Positions 32,701 through 46,871 of a stretch of 64,000 nucleotides of DNA are shown here, one piece after another (within the stretch, counting starts at the first letter, position 1; each line of letters begins with the position of its first letter). The stretch covers positions 744,001-808,000 of the forward strand of contig OY782506.1 of assembly GCA_963677755.1 (NCBI GenBank), given 5' to 3'. The translations under genes and the position numbers were made by a program. The stretch is from JAIOSF01 sp963677755. GTDB taxonomy: Bacteria; Campylobacterota; Campylobacteria; Campylobacterales; Arcobacteraceae. The notes beneath the pieces were generated by a model. That model was not told the origin of the DNA, ran no database searches, and saw only the letters and a program-made list of their open reading frames with translations.

Positions 32701-33213
32701 ATGGAAATAAATCAAATACTAGATAAATACCTTAGCAAAGAAAGATTATCAGATATTATTTGTAAGTATCAATTATATTATCAAATTGGTCTTGGAAATG
32801 TTGTTTTAGAATCTTTACAAGATTTAGAAGATACAGTTGATAAAATCAATCAGCTAAACCTTCAGGTACGCTCCGAAATTATTATTGATTCTTTAGGTAA
32901 TATTATTTATTTACATAAAGAAAATGCAAATTTTGATTTAGATTTTGAATACTATTTAAGAAACACAGCATTAACTCATATGTTGGATGATTTTATAGAA
33001 GCTGACAGTGAGTTGATAAATATAGAACCATTTCGAGATATGATACAAGAAAAAATAGAGGAAGATGTTTTTTTTACAAAAACAATGCAACAACAGTTTG
33101 AAGCTGACTTCAAAGCAATTTTACCTTCAATCAAAGCTACAATTACAGAAGAGATTGCAGAAGATGTAAAAAAAATTATTTTAGACATGATAAATTCAGG
33201 TTCTATTTCATAG
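32701..33213 (+). CDS. Hypothetical protein between ycaO and rho
   Basis: I do not recognise this 170-residue, acidic, mostly helical protein. A central strand-rich bit (SEIIIDSLGNIIYLHKEN) is flanked by helices; the C-terminal part (EAFRD-like EPFRDMIQEKIEEDVFFTKTMQQQFEADFKAIL) looks like a coiled coil. The ATG at 32701 has no strong ribosome site. It has no membrane segment or signal. Neighbours are ycaO and rho, which give no clue. Confidence 0.65.
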   Translation: MEINQILDKYLSKERLSDIICKYQLYYQIGLGNVVLESLQDLEDTVDKINQLNLQVRSEIIIDSLGNIIYLHKENANFDLDFEYYLRNTALTHMLDDFIEADSELINIEPFRDMIQEKIEEDVFFTKTMQQQFEADFKAILPSIKATITEEIAEDVKKIILDMINSGSIS

Positions 33214-33355
33214 AAGAAAAGATTAAGTTATAGTTTAATATAATTAGTGTAATAAAATTGATACATCATGAGTTTTGTATCATAAATTCTTTAGATAATT
33301 ATTGGAAATTTTACCAATAAACTACTCAAACAAATTCAAAAGGCAACACAACTTA

Positions 33356-34717
33356 ATGGAAGAAACAACTCAACCAGAAACAAAAAAACACGACGAAGCG
33401 AAAAAGAAACCTACCCGAAAAACAAATTCATCAAAAAAATCAAGAACTCATGTACCTGTAAAAGGTCTTACAATAGAGATTTTGCGTGAAAAAACAACTG
33501 ATGAACTTATTCAAAGTGCAAGAGAACTAGAGATTGAAAATCCCCAAGAGTACCAAAGACAAGATCTGATATTTGCAATATTAGAGTCTCAAACAGAACA
33601 AGGTGGATATATTCTTTTTACAGGTATCCTAGATATAAAAGAAGCTGGGTTTGGATTTTTAAGACCACTTGATGGAAAGTTTAGTGATACATATAGTGAT
33701 TCTTATGTAAGTGCTACACAAATTAAAAGATTTGCACTACGAAGTGGAGATATTGTTTCAGGACAAGTACGACCGCCAAGTAAAGAGAGTGAAAAATATT
33801 ACGCACTTTTAAAAATTGAAGCTATCAATTATCTTCCAGTAAACCAATCAAAAAATAGACCACTATTTGATAACCTTACACCTTTATATTCAACAGAAAG
33901 ATTTCAGTTTGAATATGCTCCTGAAAAGCTTACAGGTCGCGTGATGGATATGTTTGCACCTATGGGAAAAGGGCAAAGAGGGCTTATCGTAGCACAACCA
34001 AAATCTGGTAAAACAGAACTACTTAAAGAGATAGCACATGGTATAAGCAAAAATCATCCAGAATCAACATTGATGGTGTTACTGATTGATGAAAGACCAG
34101 AAGAGGTAACTGATATGCAACGATCAGTTAATGGGGAAGTTTACAGTTCAACTTTTGATTTACCAGCACAAAATCATATTAAAGTTGCTGAGATGGTTAT
34201 TAATAAAGCAAAAAGAGAAGTTGAGATGGGAAAAGATGTGGTAATACTTCTTGATTCTATCACTCGATTAGCTCGTGCTTATAATACAGTAACACCAAGT
34301 AGTGGTAAAGTTTTAAGTGGTGGTGTAGATGCAAATGCGTTACATAAACCAAAAAGGTTTTTTGGAGCAGCTAGAAATATAGAAGAGGGTGGTAGTTTAA
34401 CTATTATTGCTACAACACTTGTAGAAACTGGTTCAAAAATGGATGAAGTTATTTTTGAAGAGTTTAAAGGTACAGGAAATAGTGAAGTTGTTCTTAGTAG
34501 AAAAGCAGCTGAACGAAGAGTATATCCAGCAGTTGATGTAGTAAAATCAGGAACTAGAAAAGAAGAATTACTTTTACATCCAGATGAATTACAAAAAATT
34601 TGGATACTTAGAAATGCAATGGCTGAGATGGATGAAGTTGAATCATTGAAATTCTTATATAAAAAGATGAAAGAGACAAAGTCAAATGCTGAATTTCTTA
34701 TCTCGATGAATGGTTAA
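33356..34717 (+). CDS. rho: Transcription termination factor Rho
   Basis: A 453-residue hexameric RNA helicase that ends transcription. The N-terminal ~45 residues are a Lys-rich, low-complexity extension (KKHDEAKKKPTRKTNSSKKS). The cold-shock RNA-binding domain has GILDIKEAGFGFLRP. The ATPase has Walker A VAQPKSGKTEL, LIDERPEEVTDM, Walker B VVILLDSITRLARAYN, and the Q- and R-loop regions (SGGVDANALHKPKRFFGAARNIEEGGSL). I start at ATG 33356; the longer TTG reading from 33302 is unsupported. Confidence 0.95.
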   Translation: MEETTQPETKKHDEAKKKPTRKTNSSKKSRTHVPVKGLTIEILREKTTDELIQSARELEIENPQEYQRQDLIFAILESQTEQGGYILFTGILDIKEAGFGFLRPLDGKFSDTYSDSYVSATQIKRFALRSGDIVSGQVRPPSKESEKYYALLKIEAINYLPVNQSKNRPLFDNLTPLYSTERFQFEYAPEKLTGRVMDMFAPMGKGQRGLIVAQPKSGKTELLKEIAHGISKNHPESTLMVLLIDERPEEVTDMQRSVNGEVYSSTFDLPAQNHIKVAEMVINKAKREVEMGKDVVILLDSITRLARAYNTVTPSSGKVLSGGVDANALHKPKRFFGAARNIEEGGSLTIIATTLVETGSKMDEVIFEEFKGTGNSEVVLSRKAAERRVYPAVDVVKSGTRKEELLLHPDELQKIWILRNAMAEMDEVESLKFLYKKMKETKSNAEFLISMNG

Positions 34718-34725
34718 GTGTTATT

Positions 34726-35199
34726 ATGAAATTTAATAACCTATCAAATGAAGAAAAATTAGAGATACAAAAAAAAGTTTTAGAAGTTTTAGATATTGTT
34801 GGTGGAAAAAATCATTTCTTAGGACTTATAGAAGATATTAAAAACTCCACACAACACCCTTTGATGAACAAAACAGGAAAATACCATTTTCAAAATGGAA
34901 CAATCACTTGGGGAAAACAGATATTTAAAGAAAAAGTATTGGCTTTAAAAAATATGTTTATACAACATGATGATGACAATATACTTACAATAAAAAATAT
35001 AAAATTACAAAAAGATATACAAAATACTATAAAAACAGTAGGAAAGCTTACTTTTAAAATAGAAACTAAAGATGGAAATAAATTTGAATTGCACCCATTT
35101 GTTACTATTGACGAGACAAATATAGAAGCAGATCCATTATTTCAAGTGATATTTTTTGATAGTATCAATAATACAAAAAGAATTTTAGATTATAAATAG
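34726..35199 (+). CDS. Hypothetical protein between rho and murI
   Basis: A 157-residue soluble protein that I do not recognise. The N-terminal third is helical (NEEKLEIQKKVLEVLDIVGG), with a GKYHFQNGTITWGKQIFKEKVLAL middle and a beta-rich end (GKLTFKIETKDGNKFELHPFVTIDE). It lies 8 bases after the rho stop and 12 before murI, so it is part of the same operon. Confidence 0.65.
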   Translation: MKFNNLSNEEKLEIQKKVLEVLDIVGGKNHFLGLIEDIKNSTQHPLMNKTGKYHFQNGTITWGKQIFKEKVLALKNMFIQHDDDNILTIKNIKLQKDIQNTIKTVGKLTFKIETKDGNKFELHPFVTIDETNIEADPLFQVIFFDSINNTKRILDYK

Positions 35200-35211
35200 G
35201 GGTTTCTTCAT

Positions 35212-35958
35212 ATGAGAGCAGCTGTATTTGATAGTGGTGTTGGTGGTTTAACTGTTGTAAAATCACTACTTGAAAACAAACTTTTTGAAGAGATTATTTA
35301 TTTTGGAGATACGGCAAGAGTACCTTATGGAGTTAAAGACAAAAATACTATTGTACGCTATTCCTTAGAAGCATTGGAGTTTTTTAAAAATTTTGATGTT
35401 GATATTTTAATTGTAGCTTGTAATAGTGTAAGTGCTTATGCCTTAGAAGAGCTTCGAGCAAATACAAATATACCAGTAATTGGTGTAATAGAATCTGGTG
35501 TTAAAGCATTGGAAAATAAAATCTCTTCTAAAGATTCAAATATATTGGTAATTGGTACAAATGCTACAATTAGATCAAATAGGTATGAAGATACATTAAA
35601 AAAAAGAGAATATAAAAATATCACATCAATAGCAACAGGACTTTTTGTACCAATTGTAGAAGAGGGTATCTATAGTGGGGAGATTTTAAATTCTACAATG
35701 AAACATTATTTTACAGAGTTAAAAGATGTAGATGGTGTGATACTTGGATGTACTCATTTCCCTTTGATAGAAAAAGAGATTTCAAAATACCTGAATGATG
35801 CAATTACAATACATAGTGGTGATGCAATTGTGGATTTTTTAAAGTTAGAGTACAATTGTATCAATAAATTTGAAAAAACAAATATCAAATTTTTTGCTTC
35901 AGAAAATCCTGATAATTTAAAAAATGTTGCAAAAATTTGGCTAAAAGGTTTACTATAA
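35212..35958 (+). CDS. murI: Glutamate racemase
   Basis: A 248-residue enzyme making D-glutamate for peptidoglycan. The catalytic cysteines are in VACNSVSAYALEEL and LGCTHFPLIE; the substrate loop is FDSGVGGLTV at residues 6-15 and FGDTARVPYG. Usual catalytic NT following the first Cys is NS here, a permitted variation. Its TAA overlaps the dnaX start (TAATG), so the two are coupled. Confidence 0.93.
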   Translation: MRAAVFDSGVGGLTVVKSLLENKLFEEIIYFGDTARVPYGVKDKNTIVRYSLEALEFFKNFDVDILIVACNSVSAYALEELRANTNIPVIGVIESGVKALENKISSKDSNILVIGTNATIRSNRYEDTLKKREYKNITSIATGLFVPIVEEGIYSGEILNSTMKHYFTELKDVDGVILGCTHFPLIEKEISKYLNDAITIHSGDAIVDFLKLEYNCINKFEKTNIKFFASENPDNLKNVAKIWLKGLL

Positions 35959-37670
35959 TGGATAATCAAACTACAAAACAAAGACAAGTGTTAGCTTTAA
36001 AATATAGACCAAAAAGGTTTGAAGACTTAATTGGACAAGATACTATTTCAACTACACTAGCCCTTGCACTTGATACAAATAGACTATCACATGCATATCT
36101 TTTAAGCGGATTAAGAGGAAGTGGAAAAACAAGTACAGCTAGAATTATGGCAAAAGCATTAGTTTGTGAAAATGCACCAACTTCAAAACCTTGTGAAGTT
36201 TGTCAAGGTTGTAATAGTGCCAATGAAAACAGACATCTAGATATTATAGAGATGGATGCAGCTTCAAATCGTGGAATAGATGATATAAAAGAGCTTATTG
36301 AACATACAAAATATAAACCAACAAGTGCAAAATACAAAGTATTTATAATTGATGAGGTACATATGCTTACTACACAAGCTTTTAATGCACTTCTTAAAAC
36401 ACTTGAAGAGCCACCAGATTTTGTAAAATTTATTTTAGCAACAACTGATCCTTTGAAACTACCTGCAACTATTCTTAGTCGTACTCAACATTTTAGATTT
36501 AAAAGAATAAGTGATAAAAATATTATACACCATTTAAGTCATATCTTAAATATAGAAAATATTCGATATGAAGAACCAGCCTTAGAGATTCTTACAAGAG
36601 CAGGACAAGGAAGTTTAAGAGATACTTTAACACTACTTGATCAAGCAATTATCTATTCAAAAAGTATTATTACCGTTGCCACAGTAACAGATATGTTAGG
36701 GATGATTGACCCACTTTTTATGGATAATTTATTTGATACCATATTAAAAAAAGGTGATATTAGACCTATAATAACATCACTAGAAAACTATGAAGTTGGT
36801 CAAGTGTTAGATGAAATAGGGATATATCTAAAACAAAAAATGCTTTTAAATGATGTGAAATTTGATATATATGTATTTGATAGGTTTTTTAAAATACTTG
36901 CAGATTCAAAACATCTATTAAGTATGAATAGTGATGGTGGATTTGTACTTATACTAACACTATCTAAAATGGTAGAAGCTGTAAGTTTACATACTATTGA
37001 TGAAGTTATAAATCAAGTACAAAATAATCAAATACCAAATATAGAAACTCAACAAAAAGAGATTATAGTAGAGAAAAAAGAAGAGATTCAACAACAAGAA
37101 CCTACAATAGAAGTACCTTCAATAAATTCAATTAATGAAGTTCAAGTTATAGAAGAAACTCCAAAAGTAGTAGAACAAAATAATTCTCAACTACTATTTA
37201 AAAAATTAATTGAGAATATCTATAATAAAAGTTATGAATTAGGGGAATGTTTTGAAAAAAGTTTTACATATTCTTCTTATGAAAATAATATATTAAAAAT
37301 AAATAGTGTTGCACAAGGTGATTGTAAAACACTATTATACAAAAACTTTGCACATATAAAAATCTTTGTGGCAGAAGTATTTGGGGATGAAACAGAATTA
37401 GAATTTGAAAAGATTCAAAAAGAAGCTACAAAGGAAACGGCCCGGATAGTTCAGCCATCATATAATAATCCAGTAAGTTCAATGATAGAAGATATTGAAC
37501 TTCATGAAGAAACACCTTCTAGTTGTGTAGCAGGTATGACTGCAATGAAAAAACCAAATCTTTCTCAAGTTGAGTTAAATATAGATGATGTTTTAAACTC
37601 AAAAATGGTGAATCGTGCCATTGAACTTTTTCAACCCAAAAACCCACCAAAAATCAAATCCAAACTCTAA
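35958..37670 (+). CDS. dnaX: DNA polymerase III subunits gamma/tau
   Basis: A 570-residue clamp-loader ATPase. Visible are ALKYRPKRFEDLIGQ, Walker A GLRGSGKTSTA, zinc-binding cysteines in VCENAPTSKPCEVCQGC, DEVH box FIIDEVHML, and sensor ILATTDPLKLPATILSRTQHFRF. The C-terminal ~200 residues include a low-complexity linker (QQKEIIVEKKEEIQQQEP) and a tau-like tail. The start at 35958 overlaps the murI stop; a start at 35937 would lie inside murI. A terminator follows directly. Confidence 0.94.
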   Translation: MDNQTTKQRQVLALKYRPKRFEDLIGQDTISTTLALALDTNRLSHAYLLSGLRGSGKTSTARIMAKALVCENAPTSKPCEVCQGCNSANENRHLDIIEMDAASNRGIDDIKELIEHTKYKPTSAKYKVFIIDEVHMLTTQAFNALLKTLEEPPDFVKFILATTDPLKLPATILSRTQHFRFKRISDKNIIHHLSHILNIENIRYEEPALEILTRAGQGSLRDTLTLLDQAIIYSKSIITVATVTDMLGMIDPLFMDNLFDTILKKGDIRPIITSLENYEVGQVLDEIGIYLKQKMLLNDVKFDIYVFDRFFKILADSKHLLSMNSDGGFVLILTLSKMVEAVSLHTIDEVINQVQNNQIPNIETQQKEIIVEKKEEIQQQEPTIEVPSINSINEVQVIEETPKVVEQNNSQLLFKKLIENIYNKSYELGECFEKSFTYSSYENNILKINSVAQGDCKTLLYKNFAHIKIFVAEVFGDETELEFEKIQKEATKETARIVQPSYNNPVSSMIEDIELHEETPSSCVAGMTAMKKPNLSQVELNIDDVLNSKMVNRAIELFQPKNPPKIKSKL

Positions 37671-37674
37671 AGAT

Positions 37675-37701
37675 AAAAAGCCCAGAAATAAGGGCTTTTT
37701 T
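37675..37701 (+). terminator. Terminator after dnaX
   Basis: AAAAAGCCC, a short AGAAATAA loop and GGGCTTTTTT form a compact hairpin with a T-run, five bases after the dnaX stop and before the rRNA promoter. Confidence 0.88.
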
Positions 37702-37763
37702 ACTAACAAAACCCTCCGCCAAAAAAAACTTTCAAAATTTCAGCAAACATTAAGCCGTACCCC

Positions 37764-37792
37764 TTGACAAAGGCAAAAAAATCTATTATAAT
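37764..37792 (+). promoter_or_regulatory. rRNA operon promoter
   Basis: TTGACA (37764-37769), a 17-base spacer and TATAAT (37787-37792) are full sigma70 consensus. It is the only promoter of this quality before the 16S gene, about 360 bases upstream of it. Confidence 0.88.
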
Positions 37793-38150
37793 TCGCGTCC
37801 AATAACAGTAAGACACTTACAAAAACGGTTTGACAGAGTTTGTTTAACTAGAGTAAGAAGAAGAGAGTTATTAGGACAAGTTCTTTAAAAAAATTAATGT
37901 TAATAAATAAATCAAGTTTATTTAAATTACTAATTAAAGTAATCTTTATAAACTAGATACAAGAAGAGTATTTAAATAAGTTTACTTGTTTAAATATAAA
38001 CTTCGTCTATAAACTTAGAGTTTTAGTTTTAAAACTAAAAAACTAATTTAAATTGAATCAATTTATTGATTCAGTGATTTTTAGGTAATAACTTAAAAGT
38101 CAAGATTGAATAATCTAAAAACTAATTACTGTATTAATATGGTAATAATT
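37793..38150 (+). other. rRNA leader with the 5' arm of the 16S processing stem
   Basis: The stretch is non-coding leader RNA. Bases 37940-37969 (TAATCTTTATAAACTAGATA...) are complementary to 39791-39819 on the other side of 16S, forming the long stem cut by RNase III. A TTCTTTAAA box (37880-37888) resembles a boxA antitermination element. No gene is seen. Confidence 0.75.
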
Positions 38151-39668
<1,518 letters not shown>

Positions 39669-39878
39669 CAAAGAAATAACTTAACTATTCGTTTAGTTGA
39701 GTTCATGAAATAAAAGTTATATATTAAGATATAACAAACTGATGTAAAAATAGTACAACATCGAGACGAAAGTTCTTATATCTCAATAAGACTTCTTGCT
39801 ATCTAGTTTATAAAGATTATAAATAATCTTAAAGAACAATTATTTATTAACAACTGTTAAATCATATAATTTATATAT
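39669..39878 (+). other. 16S-tRNA spacer with the 3' arm of the 16S processing stem
   Basis: Non-coding. 39791-39819 (ACTTCTTGCTATCTAGTTTA...) pairs with 37940-37969. No other feature is apparent. Confidence 0.7.
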
Positions 39879-39955
39879 GGGCCTATAGCTCAGCTGGCTA
39901 GAGCGCTCGACTGATAATCGTGAGGTCCCAGGTTCAAGTCCTGGTAGGCCCACCA
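39879..39955 (+). tRNA. tRNA-Ile (GAT)
   Basis: A 77-base cloverleaf with acceptor GGGCCTA / TAGGCCC, anticodon loop CTGATAA (GAT), T-arm GGTTCAAGTCC and CCA end. Located in the 16S-23S spacer. Confidence 0.97.
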
Positions 39956-39981
39956 TTTAGAAGAAATTAAAAATTAATAAT

Positions 39982-40057
39982 GGGGAATTAGCTCAGCTGG
40001 GAGAGCGCCTGCCTTGCACGTAGGAGGTCAGCGGTTCGATCCCGCTATTCTCCACCA
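39982..40057 (+). tRNA. tRNA-Ala (TGC)
   Basis: A 76-base cloverleaf with acceptor GGGGAAT / ATTCTCC (one G-T pair), anticodon loop TTGCACG (TGC), T-arm GGTTCGATCCC and CCA end. It lies 26 bases after tRNA-Ile. Confidence 0.97.
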
Positions 40058-40315
40058 TTTAAAAATTATATGATAAAACAAAGAAACTAAAAAAGTTAAA
40101 TATAAGTACTTAAAAAAGTATTTATATTTGATTTTTCGGAATCAAAGAGTTATTTAAAAACATACTGTTAAAGTCTTTATTTTTCTAAAGAAAATAAAAA
40201 TACAATTTTAAATATTATTTTATTAAATTACATTTAATAAGATAGTAGCTAAAGAATAATCATAACAAAGCAAAAAAGAAATTATGTTAAATCATAAATT
40301 CTTCTTTAATTTATC
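40058..40315 (+). other. tRNA-Ala to 23S spacer with 5' arm of the 23S processing stem
   Basis: Non-coding. CATTTAATAAGATAGTAGCT and the following AAAGAATA (40231-40258) pair with 43207-43235 beyond the 23S gene; a further outer arm (around 40162-40200) pairs with 43263-43300. These form the RNase III precursor stem. Confidence 0.75.
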
Positions 40316-43200
<2,885 letters not shown>

Positions 43201-43315
43201 ATTAACTATTCTTTAGTTTACTATCTTATTAAATGTAATAAGGTATGTTTAGAATGTATTTTTATTTTTAGAATCGAAGACTTTAACTGTATTACTTTAT
43301 ACACAACTTTTAAAT

Positions 43316-43467
43316 GAGACATTTTAAATGTTGGTGGTTATAGAGGAGAGGAAATACCCAGCCCCATATCGAACCTGGCAGTCAAGCTCTCCATCGCCGA
43401 TAATACTGCCGGGTCCCCTGGTGGAAACGTAGGTCGCTGCCAACTTTTAAGATGTCTCTTTTTTTTT
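43316..43467 (+). terminator. 5S-flanking stem with rRNA terminator
   Basis: GAGACATTTTAAATGTTGG before and around the 5S 5' end pairs with CCAACTTTTAAGATGTCTC at its 3' end (43440-43458), followed by nine T. The stem can serve both 5S maturation and termination. Between this point and 43668 the sequence is AT-rich with no other feature. Confidence 0.75.
43331..43446 (+). rRNA. 5S ribosomal RNA
   Basis: About 116 bases starting TTGGTGGTTATAGAGGAGAG and ending GTCGCTGCCAAC. Internal ACCCAGCCCCATATCGAACC and GCCGGGTCCCCTGGTGG are typical of 5S. It lies 130 bases after 23S. Confidence 0.93.
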
Positions 43468-43668
43468 ACTTTTTTTACTACTTTCTTCTTGCTTTTTTTT
43501 TCTTACTTTTTATTATAGCTTTATTAATTTATTAACTTATTACTTCTTTTACTGTTTACTTAGTTTTATTTTTAGTTTATGGATATTTTAATTGTGTTAG
43601 AGGATGATTTTATTGTATTTTCTATCATTGTATTAACTTAGTACTTTATTATTTATATTCTGCGAATA

Positions 43669-44868
43669 TTATGTGTTGGATATATCTATTATCATTATTT
43701 TATATTTATTCTCATAATATTTCATTAGAAGTTTTTGTAGTGTTGGTTGAATTGATGGGGTGAACCATCTATTATTTGATATAGCTATTGTGTATTGTGT
43801 ATCCATATTGTCATAAATTTTATCTGTTGTAGCTTCATAACATATAGCGTTTCTAAACTTTACATTTTTTATTGTAAATGTTGTTGGCATTGATGCTGTT
43901 ATATAATCTTCTGCACCATTATAAAATGTATCATTAACCCAGTTTTTTAACTTTTCTGGTAGTGGTACAGCTTCACCAAAAGGTACTAATACAACTTTGT
44001 TAGCAACTTTAAAACTACCATTTTGAAATAGATATGATGAATTGTATAATAGATTATCTTTGAGATACAAGGATCCTGTGAGTATAGATATTTTCTTAGA
44101 ATACAGAAGAAGTTTATTAAACAGTGTTGTTTGATTATTTAAAATTAAAGGAAAAGCAGTTTCTGGTAATATAATTAAATCATTTTTGGTATCAATAGCC
44201 GTTTCAATTGCTTGAAAATTATTTTCAATTATCTCTTTTTTGTATACTTTATCCCACTTATGTTCTTGTGGTATATGTGTTTCATATTTATATATGTTTA
44301 GAGAAGGTTCTTTAATGGAATTTTGTGAAATATTGTATTTATTAACAAAAAAAAGTATTAAAATGATAAAGGAATAGATAATTGGAGTAACTTTTTTGTA
44401 TTTATCTCTATATTTTATAAAAAGTGCTGAAATAATAAGTATAACCAATAACTCTAATTTTGAGGTTCCTAAATAGCTATTTATGAAAGATAATTCTATT
44501 TTAAACCAATTAAAACCAAAGGGTTCTATGTAACTTAATAAAAAAACATAACTAATTTTATAGTAAATATTATTGAAAAGAGCTATAAAATAAAAAAGCA
44601 ATCCATATACAATTCCTACTCCTATAAGAACAATAGGTATCATAAATGTAAGTTCATAATATACAAAACTATAGCTTAGCCACCAAAACCATAATATACC
44701 AGTAAAAAAACCACTGAAAAATAATTCTTTTTTATTGAGTTTAAAAATGAGTATATAAGCACTTAATGCAAAAATAGTATTTATAAGTTTTATTGATATA
44801 TCAAAATATTCTAAATATATAAAAAGCGACAAAAATAAGGGTGTTAATAAGGATTTAATTGTAAACAT
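43669..44868 (-). CDS. lnt: Apolipoprotein N-acyltransferase
   Basis: A 399-residue inner-membrane enzyme that adds the third acyl chain to lipoproteins. About seven hydrophobic segments fill the first 180 residues. The nitrilase-like periplasmic domain has the catalytic Glu in LIILPETAFPL, the Lys region ANKVVLVPFGEAVPLPEKL and the catalytic Cys in RNAICYEATTD. It is shorter than E. coli Lnt (about 512) but similar to others in this group. It is transcribed toward the rRNA operon. A small lipoprotein elsewhere in the window is a possible substrate. Confidence 0.9.
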   Translation of the reverse strand: MFTIKSLLTPLFLSLFIYLEYFDISIKLINTIFALSAYILIFKLNKKELFFSGFFTGILWFWWLSYSFVYYELTFMIPIVLIGVGIVYGLLFYFIALFNNIYYKISYVFLLSYIEPFGFNWFKIELSFINSYLGTSKLELLVILIISALFIKYRDKYKKVTPIIYSFIILILFFVNKYNISQNSIKEPSLNIYKYETHIPQEHKWDKVYKKEIIENNFQAIETAIDTKNDLIILPETAFPLILNNQTTLFNKLLLYSKKISILTGSLYLKDNLLYNSSYLFQNGSFKVANKVVLVPFGEAVPLPEKLKNWVNDTFYNGAEDYITASMPTTFTIKNVKFRNAICYEATTDKIYDNMDTQYTIAISNNRWFTPSIQPTLQKLLMKYYENKYKIMIIDISNT

Positions 44869-44971
44869 AAGCTTATTTTAGCATAATTTATAAAAAAACA
44901 TTAAATTTAAATATTAATTAATGTTATTTTTGTTATGATTTGTCAAATTAAGATTAATAGGAGATTTAAGT

Positions 44972-45244
44972 ATGAACAAAAGTGAATTAATTGCAGCAGT
45001 TGCAGACAAAGCGGGTTTAACAAAAAAAGATGCTGGTGCAGCTTTAGAAGCGACATTAGAAACTATTACAGAAACATTAGCAAAAGGTGATACTGTAGCG
45101 TTTATTGGTTTTGGTACATTCAGTACATCTAAAAGAGCAGCTAGAGATGGTGTTAACCCATCAACTGGAGCAAAAATTAAAATTGCAGAGTCAACTGTTG
45201 CGAAATTTAAAGTTGGTGCTAAATTAAAAGAAGCTGTAAAATAG
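44972..45244 (+). CDS. hup: HU-family DNA-binding protein
   Basis: A 90-residue histone-like protein: MNKSELIAAVADKAGLTKKDAGAALEA and the DNA-wrapping arm FGTFSTSKRAARDGVNPSTGAKIKI match HU. TAGGAGATTTAAG precedes the start. It is monocistronic with its own terminator. Confidence 0.95.
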   Translation: MNKSELIAAVADKAGLTKKDAGAALEATLETITETLAKGDTVAFIGFGTFSTSKRAARDGVNPSTGAKIKIAESTVAKFKVGAKLKEAVK

Positions 45245-45263
45245 TTTAGTTATTTTACAAAAG

Positions 45264-45294
45264 AAAGGGGAAGATGAAAATCTTCCCCTTTTTT
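45264..45294 (+). terminator. Terminator after hup
   Basis: AAAGGGGAAGAT, GAAA loop and ATCTTCCCCTTT form a 12-bp stem that runs into a T tract. It is 20 bases after the hup stop and separates it from the convergent der gene. Confidence 0.9.
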
Positions 45295-45327
45295 ATTGTC
45301 TATTGATTGAAGAGTGATAACTAACTT

Positions 45328-46857
45328 CTACTCTTCATCATAATATTCAAAGTCACCATCTTCTTCTATAAAGTGAGGGAGTACATAGTCACTTGGTAAT
45401 CTGAACTCTTGGTAAGTAGCTTCAAATTGTTCTTGTTCTGCACTTCTTTCCCCTCTACCACGTGCAACTACGCGTAATGGAACACCTTCAAAATCAAAAC
45501 TATCTCTTAAGAAGTTAATTAAGTACCTTTTATATGAAAAGTGTAGTAATCTTGGTTTATTCATAATAACAGCAATTGTAGGAGGGTTTGTATCAAATTG
45601 AGTCGCAAAATATATTCTTAAACGATTTCCATTTGGACTAGGAAGTGAATGTTTTCTTACTGCTAGTTCAATTGTTCTATTTAAATCTGATGTTGATATT
45701 CTTCTATGGTAGTTTTCAAATATTGCTAAAAGTTTTTCTTCTAGTTTTTTTATATTTCGTCCAGTTTTTGCAGATACTGCAACAATTGAAGCATAATATA
45801 AAAACTTAAATCTTCCTCTAATCTCTTCAACCATTTTTTCATAGCTATCCATATTTTCATCCCATTTATTAAGAACAATAATAGTACCGAGTCCAAATTG
45901 ATCAACAAGTCCAGAGATCTTCTCATCTTGATCACTTAAAGGCTGAGATGCATCTAACACAACTAAAGCAATATTTGCTTGTGCTAGCATATCTTCTGTT
46001 CTCATTAGTGCAAACTTTTCAATACCTTGAATTTTACCTCTTCGTCGCAATCCTGCTGTATCTATAAAAGTGATTTTTTTGTCACCTATATTGTATGTTT
46101 CATCAACTGGATCAATCGTAGTACCGGCTATTGGACTTACTACTGATCTCTCTTCACCTATTAGGGAATTTAGAATTGAACTTTTACCAACATTTGGTTT
46201 TCCAATAATTGCTACTTTAATATGATTTGGATCAAGGTCTTCTTTATCTTCAACATCTACAGTTGGCTCTACTAAGTTTTCTAACTCCTCTTGAGTCATA
46301 TTACTTTTTGCTTCATCTTCTAGTTCTTGAGCACTCTGCGGGAGTTTTTCATATAACCACTCAAATAGTCTTTTTGTTCCCCTATTATGAGAAACTGATA
46401 TTCCAAACATTTGATCTTCATTAATTCCAAACTCATAAAAATCCCAAAGTCTTTCTAACTCTTTATCATTATCAATCTTATTAACTACTAATGCTAATTC
46501 TTTTCCTAAAGCTTGTAACTCATAAAACAAAGCTCTATCTTCGTCATCAGGTATATTTTTACCATCAACCATATATAAAATTATATCTGCTTCTTTCGCA
46601 GTTTGAATAGCTTTTCTTTTTACATTTGTAAAAATTTTAAATTCACTACCATCTTCCATAATCTCATTTTTTGATTTACTAATACCACCTGTATCTAACA
46701 TCAAAGCTTCTCGCCCACTGATATCAATCTCTCTTCTTCTTATATCTCTTGTGGTACCAGAAACATCACTTACAATTGCTACTTTTTTTCTAGCAAGTCT
46801 ATTAAATAGTGAGCTTTTACCAACATTTGGTTGTCCTATTAGGGCTATTTTTATCAT
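45328..46857 (-). CDS. der: Ribosome biogenesis GTPase Der (EngA)
   Basis: A 509-residue double GTPase acting in 50S subunit assembly. Domain 1 has GQPNVGKSSLFN, DTGG and NKID; domain 2 has GKPNVGKSSILN, DTAG and NKWD. The C-terminal KH-like domain contains RIYFATQFDTNPPTIAVIMN. A longer, acidic linker (EDEAKSNMTQEELENLVEPTVD...) separates the G domains, and the C-terminus is acidic (EEDGDFEYYDEE). Convergent with hup. Confidence 0.95.
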   Translation of the reverse strand: MIKIALIGQPNVGKSSLFNRLARKKVAIVSDVSGTTRDIRRREIDISGREALMLDTGGISKSKNEIMEDGSEFKIFTNVKRKAIQTAKEADIILYMVDGKNIPDDEDRALFYELQALGKELALVVNKIDNDKELERLWDFYEFGINEDQMFGISVSHNRGTKRLFEWLYEKLPQSAQELEDEAKSNMTQEELENLVEPTVDVEDKEDLDPNHIKVAIIGKPNVGKSSILNSLIGEERSVVSPIAGTTIDPVDETYNIGDKKITFIDTAGLRRRGKIQGIEKFALMRTEDMLAQANIALVVLDASQPLSDQDEKISGLVDQFGLGTIIVLNKWDENMDSYEKMVEEIRGRFKFLYYASIVAVSAKTGRNIKKLEEKLLAIFENYHRRISTSDLNRTIELAVRKHSLPSPNGNRLRIYFATQFDTNPPTIAVIMNKPRLLHFSYKRYLINFLRDSFDFEGVPLRVVARGRGERSAEQEQFEATYQEFRLPSDYVLPHFIEEDGDFEYYDEE

Positions 46858-46871
46858 TTATTATTACCTTT

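Noticed and set aside
33302..33355. Longer N-terminus of Rho
   Set aside because: TTG start without ribosome site, and no similarity to Rho; ATG 33356 fits better.
37060..37095. Programmed frameshift site in dnaX (A-rich run GAGAAAAAAGAAG)
   Set aside because: The codon phase is GAG AAA AAA GAA, which does not set up the A-AAA-AAG slip, and no stable hairpin follows.
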